DNA from: Limanda limanda
Taxonomy: Eukaryota > Chordata > Actinopteri > Pleuronectiformes > Pleuronectidae
Direction of reading: 5' to 3'
Assembly: GCF_963576545.1 (NCBI RefSeq)
Contig: NC_083651.1
Location: forward strand, 8,497,886-8,561,885
DNA: 64,000 nucleotides
Made by a program: the position numbers and the translations under genes
The notes under the pieces: generated by a model
Databases searched by the model: none
What the model was told of the DNA's origin: nothing
The model's input: only the letters and a program-made list of their open reading frames with translations
In this document: positions 58,754 to 64,000 of the stretch, piece after piece
Numbering within the stretch: the first letter of the stretch is position 1
Layout: each line of letters begins with the position of its first letter

Positions 58754-59760
58754 CTTCGTCTCCCAAGGGGGGGAGAGTCAGACCCTAAGACCGTTCACTG
58801 ACAGTCCGGCAAAAGCTGGACTCCTCACGCTGAGCCGAAATCATACCCTCAAGGTGGGCTTACTCTTGTTTACCGTGTTGAAACGAAGGCTCCGGTTATG
58901 GCCGACTCTGCCTGCTGGACACTATGACTAGTCCCTAGTCACACGACCTCAACCTGGGTAATACAGGACGTCTCTGTAACATCACCGGTCCCAAACACCC
59001 AGCGGTACCTCAGCAGCGGTGCAGCTAGCAGGGAGCCATGACCTGCCAACACCTGGGATGGCCCCCGGAAGGGGGGGTTATTTACAAACAGAGCTTATGA
59101 AACCGCTATCCCTCCCTCTTATCAACCCCATGAAGTCCTTCCCGTTACAGACACAGACTGACAGTAGCGTCCTCCGATGATTAATCGATTCTACGACATG
59201 TTTATAAACGTGGTGTTGATCCAGCCAGTAAAATCCTCTCAAGATTAGGTTAGCAAGTAAGAAGCTTAATTTCCACTTGCTCTATAGCGCCAACTCGACG
59301 TTAAGCTAACTTAAACACGGCTTAAATGCCATATTGGGGGTTTAAAAAGTTCACAGTTAATTAAAGTAGAAAGTGAATTGTTTATATTTTACCTCTAGAC
59401 TCCATAACAGAGCGTCGTGGCTCAGCTGAGCCGCAGCTTGTATGTACGCAGCCCCGGGAGCGCTAGCTAATGCTAACCGTGACTTCGCATCAGAACTCCC
59501 GCAAACGGACTCTTCCCGAGGCGGTGTCCCCGAAAAACGCACACGTCCTCGGGCTTCCAAGTGTCACAGCCTTCCGTGTAATGAGAAAACGAAGCCCCGG
59601 TAGGAAAAGAAGCTAACAGTATTGGCATTTCATCCTGGTCGCTAGCCAGCTAGCATGGGCTGATAAAAGGTTGTCGCTTCTTTGGATTCTACGCAATTCG
59701 ACGAGGCGGGTCATGTGACGCGCTCAGCGGCCTCCCATTGGCCCACTATACGGCTCACTT
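58754..59760 (-). promoter_or_regulatory. lonrf2: lonrf2 promoter / 5' UTR region (CpG-rich)
   Basis: The region upstream of the lonrf2 ATG is CpG-rich, strongest at 59.40-59.73 kb. Near its outer edge are an inverted CCAAT box (attgg, 59737-59741, CCAAT on the minus strand) and the E-box-like palindrome GTCATGTGAC (59710-59719). A CCAAT box at this point would suit a start around 59.6 kb. A plausible non-coding first exon ends at 59393 with GAG|gtaaaa; possible acceptors before the ATG are gtcag at about 58801 and ggag near 58760. No TATA box is seen in a fitting place. The exon and start sites are inference. Confidence 0.5.
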
Positions 59761-62204
59761 ATATAACGCAATGATATTGTATAATCTCTCAGTGGCGACA
59801 GACTGGACGAGAGACTGTGAACTCTCCACGAAAACAAGCTCAGCTCCTGGTTTTAACAAAACCTCGCATTCGATGAAGAAACAAGATGCCTTCAGGGGAA
59901 TGCAAGACACGTTCAAGTTCTGTATAAGAGTGGAAGAATCTCCGTGGCAGCTGTAAACCCACACATCTGGCTGGGGAATGGATTAATTGTTTATGTAATG
60001 CTTTATATAAGCACTGTCTCAGGTCAGAGTTATAAATGGTTGACAGCACATCATAGTTCATACTTATCATTTCAGCCTAAACGAATAGAGAAGAATAATA
60101 ACCTGGATTTGTCTCTCATGTAAATAATAGAAATAAGACAGATTCATGGTTTTTGATCCATGTCCCTTGAATTCCCAGAGAGGAAATGAGATGGGAATAA
60201 GAATGAGGTCGTGAGGCTGAGTTTGTCTCCATTCCACCGTCCATCATGAGACCGCCCTGTCACAAAGAAACCTGTGTCGCAGTTAGCATTAGTACCACAA
60301 ATGTACTAAAATTGTTGGATTTTTGCATGGGATGTTGATAGACACGACAACACAACACACAATATAGAAGGAGGAGCTAATTGCAAATCAGAGACATTCA
60401 AATCCTATAATGGTTACACTCCAGGAACATCTCATAATTTATGCCAAGTGAATTTTACATTCAAACAACTTATTTAATGTAGACAAAATGCTGCAGTGAG
60501 CTACATAAATCTTCATTGATGAAATATGTACTCATTATATAGCATCGTCTACAACATTTAAATTTTCCTAAATGGAAAGTATTATTAGGATGACATGAAC
60601 TGCTGTCTCATTTCCCTGAGGTATCACATAACCACTTTTCCATCATCCTCAACATGCCCTGCATGGACTCTGTGTGTGTGTGATATATAATGTGATGTGA
60701 GGGTGTGTGCGTGTGTGTGAGAGAGAGAGGGGGTGTTGTAACTAAGACGAGAGGCAGCTCTAACAACAAATGTCTTGATAAGGTATCATGCAGTGATATA
60801 AGCAGTGCACTAACACAGGTACAGACATGGGCCAAACACAGTCATCACATTATGAAACAGGTGTGAGTGACCCACATTTTTAAGACTTATTCGTCATATT
60901 TCCTGACTCAGTTATTTGAAATGGAAATCCTGGAATGCTTTGTGCAAAAGCCTGTTTGTGAAGACTGTCAGCACAGGAGGTGACAAAAATAAGCCATTGT
61001 CTTTCCACTGGGCTGCAGACTTAAGTTTCACCCACACATTTTAACTTTATTTAGACATCAGATTTTTAGTAATGGATGTCACACTCAGACTTTAACATCT
61101 CTGCAGCACTGATAACAGAAGAAGGGGAAACACTCAACTTGAGACTGGAGGCACCATTATGAAAAGGGAAGAGAATACTCTACTGCTCATTACTGTGTTT
61201 GGCAGTAGTCATTATGGAAAAGAAATTCAATTGAAATGTACTTTTTCTTCTTTTTCTTTATGCTTTGGCTAAAAAGTTTTAAACGTTTGGAAGTCAAATA
61301 TGCGATATAAATAGATTTTCATAGCACCTCATCACCACACACTTTGTTTCAATGAACTTTTGGTGACAGTTGACAGAAAACACTCAGGGAAAGATAGCAG
61401 TTGTATTGCAGCACTGTCAGTGAAACAATGATAGTGACACTAAATGATACAAAAATGCAGCATCATTGTGACAGTAGCATTGACAGCAGCATCAACGAGT
61501 AAAAAGTCAAATGAGAATTATGTATAATAAATTGTAGCCGAGTAGAAGTTCCTGATCTGGATCATGGAGCTCCGGAGTCAGATACCTGCAGAATGAGAAC
61601 AGCGGGACAAGCAGTTGTATTTTTTCATTTAGTAAACATTAGATTTTGAATTAACACATCAATCATATCATCAGCCTGAATCAACACTGACTCATTCATT
61701 ACTTTAAATGCTGCCCCGTATTGAATTTCCTTTAAAACATTGAAAACATTACAATAATTATCTACCAGTATCCACAGCTTTAAATGTACTTCTTTACACA
61801 TTCATAATCTGGAAATAAAAACGTATATAATCTATATATTTAACTTAAAAAAAACATTAAATGTGCCATAGTATATCAAGTATATAAAAGCGGAAATAAT
61901 GTTAATCAAACAATGAGTTTAATGAAATCTAAATAACTTTGCTTGTAGAACATTAATAAGATAACTCATGATCTTTTGAAATTTTATATGCGTGATTTGA
62001 TTTTTTCTATTACCTTTAGTCTTGTGAGGAACGCTTCACCTCCCAGGCCTCTGTTCAAATCACAGTCACGGACAGTGTTAATTTGCAGACAGGACTGTAA
62101 CTCCTCAATTCACTTACCTTCTATCATGCTACAAACTGTTTATTCCAATCAATGTTGTAAATACTCCTGTTTTTCTGATGTTCTCCATTACACGTGTATA
62201 TACG

Positions 62205-62435
62205 TCTATTGCACTTCTGTCCGTCCTGGGAGAGAGATCCCTCACATGTGGCTCTCTCTGAGGTTTATATGTTCCTTTTCCCATGTTAATATAATTTCTT
62301 TTGTTGTATTTTCCCTTGCTCTTGTTGAGGTTTCAGGGTAGAGGATGCCACACCTTGTTAAAGCTTTATGAGACAAATTGTGATTTGGGAATATGGGCTA
62401 AACAAATAAAATTTGATTGATGATTGATTGATTGA
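62205..62435 (+). repeat. interspersed repeat family C, copy 2, with (TTGA)n tail
   Basis: It carries 'ctattgcacttctgtccgtc', 'ccctcacatgtggctctctc', 'tgagacaaattgtgatttgg' and the tail 'tttgattgatgattgattga'. It mirrors the minus-strand copy at 13697-13917. The tail at the same end in both copies defines the element's 3' side. Confidence 0.75.
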
Positions 62436-62937
62436 CTGGTGCCGCTCTGTAACACAGTGCATGTGTGATATTAACATTAGCCTTGCAGCCATTAAAAACT
62501 CTGCTAAAGTTTACAACACAAATTTGTTCTGCCTAATGGACAATACCTGCACCAACCATGGTAGCTTTTAGAATTTTCAATAGGAAAATTCACACTATTT
62601 GTAATTATATCGTAAATATTGTCAATTTATGCTATTTTATATCCATCACTACAAACATTTTTGAAAATCAATGGGAAACATATAAGTGTGTTTTTTGAAT
62701 ACTCCCTGAGGACATATATATATATATCACATTTTATATATTACAGGCCACATAGAACACCGTTCAGTAAATCCCAGGGGCCAAAATGTTACCTTGGCAG
62801 AGATAATTAGCTCAATTTCACATATTGATTAACGAAACGATAAAACCTGTAGGGCCTGACTTAAAATTTAGGAAATAAACTTATTTTTCATGTAATAGAA
62901 CGACATAGATGGTATAAAAGAAATAATAATAGTTTCA

Positions 62938-62964
62938 TTTTTATTTATTTATTTATTTATTTAT
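62938..62964. repeat. (TTTA)n microsatellite
   Basis: About six ATTT units lie in the region upstream of lonrf2. This is simple sequence only. Confidence 0.85.
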
Positions 62965-64000
62965 AGTGTAGCCACAGGGTTTCAAGCTTAAATCAGATGC
63001 CCACACAATTGCTGCCAGCATCTGAAGCCACTGTGGACTATACCTAATGTCTTAATCCTTAAGGTTCACCTGAGGTTCCACTGCTGCACTGTAATCCTCA
63101 AGATTCCCCAAGCAGCCACTGCCAGCATGACTCAAGGCAAAACAGTCAACAGATCATTGCGAGAGATGCTGCTCATGTGAGTGTGACACTATGTGAAAAC
63201 AGGCACGATGACTATCAGTACGATGTACACAGTCGTAACCACCAAGCTGTTTCAGTCTCCTCAGATGCAGAGGCGTTATGAAACCAAAATCTGTGGTGTT
63301 TCGCTGTGTGACACCGTATTTACACAGCATATGCTTGGCTAATCCATCCGAGCAGATGGAGTCAAAGGCCAGATGGAATGACGGCTTTAAACATCAGCAC
63401 ATCACACCCACATTCTGACCTTAGGTCACATTCCTTTATGGTAAACATTGTTATACTATGTAGTGATAGAAGATTTCTGGAAGCTGGTGAAAGGAGAGCT
63501 CAGAAAGCAGCTGATGTCTTACACAGAAGAGTTTAATGTAGACTCGATGCATCAACGTGAACAGAACAGAACAACAATATACAAACATTAACAACATGAG
63601 CAATCGTCCCCCCCCACATCTGAAGATGTCTCCCACATCATTACCATCTATCTTGCTCTTCTTGCGTTACCCATTCCAACAGCACATCCATGAATGGCTA
63701 GAATTCTGTCACTCTGTTACATGTAGGTGTTCACATCCTATTGTGTAGTTAAGCCTAAAGTATGCATACCTCAAGCAGCTTGTGTCCTTACGTCTTGCCA
63801 CTGCTGTAATACACAAAAGAGTAGGAGTTGGTGCCTCTCTGTCTGGGCATCTGAATAAGATATGAAGGTCCATGAGCGTAGACACTACAATGTACTGCTA
63901 GTTGGCCCTTTATCTATAACCTGACCTTAGGTACTGCGAAGAAAGAGAAGGGAGTGTAGGTGGAATGAGACAGGCTCTATTCCCCTAATGGTGTACAGAA

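Larger units (their letters stand above)
59761..64000. other. upstream intergenic region, no gene recognised
   Basis: AT-rich DNA lies beyond the lonrf2 promoter. It holds a short (TG)n/(GA)n patch at 60671-60731, a repeat at 62205-62435, a (TA)n run at 62715-62728 and a (TTTA)n run at 62938-62964. The stretch 63.0-63.45 kb is less AT-rich and might be conserved non-coding sequence, but no frame or RNA is recognised. Neither strand shows an exon with family similarity. Confidence 0.6.

Noticed and set aside
63000..63450. Possible exon of a gene upstream of lonrf2
   Set aside because: Composition is less AT-rich, but all frames are short, with no splice-flanked frame of recognisable similarity.

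Overview
The window is vertebrate nuclear DNA, almost certainly from a ray-finned (teleost, probably percomorph) fish. It holds spliced genes with GT-AG introns. It is full of long dinucleotide runs and of interspersed repeats that I recognise from teleost genomes: non-LTR tails ending in (ATTCTG)n, hAT-type elements and the 'cttgcccaaggacacttcg' repeat. There is no bacterial-style gene packing, and nearly all open frames are chance. Species cannot be told from the sequence.

Layout. Positions 1-43.2 kb are the 5' part of map4k4, read on the minus strand: coding exon 1 (42801-42857), exon 2 (42492-42557) and exon 3 (1856-1912). Exons 2 and 3 are separated by a 40.6-kb intron, and the gene continues past the left edge of the window. 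That intron carries a complete non-autonomous hAT element with a perfect 8-bp target duplication (9861-10848), a compound hairpin (14051-14141), a 30-base G run, many microsatellites and several repeat families, but no exon that I could recognise. Positions 43.2-48.2 kb are a repeat-rich spacer. It holds LINE tails, a 197-bp MITE, a rearranged reverse-transcriptase fragment and one intact tRNA-Asp(GTC) gene (47364-47435, minus).

Positions 48.2-59.8 kb hold one complete gene on the minus strand, lonrf2. Its 12 coding exons (58753 down to 50567) join in frame to 779 codons. They encode TPR-like repeats, two complete C3HC4 RING fingers and a C-terminal Lon N-terminal-type domain. A CpG-rich promoter lies upstream and a probable 2.4-kb 3' UTR downstream. 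Positions 59.8-64 kb are upstream spacer with repeats and no recognised gene.

map4k4 and lonrf2 are both on the minus strand, with lonrf2 upstream. From general knowledge, both human orthologues lie on chromosome 2q11, so the pair looks like a retained piece of vertebrate synteny. The two proteins do not form a known pathway: MAP4K4 is a Ste20-type stress and migration kinase, and LONRF2 is a ubiquitin ligase for protein quality control. I found no new multi-gene system here. The notable items are gene-structure details and mobile or structured DNA.
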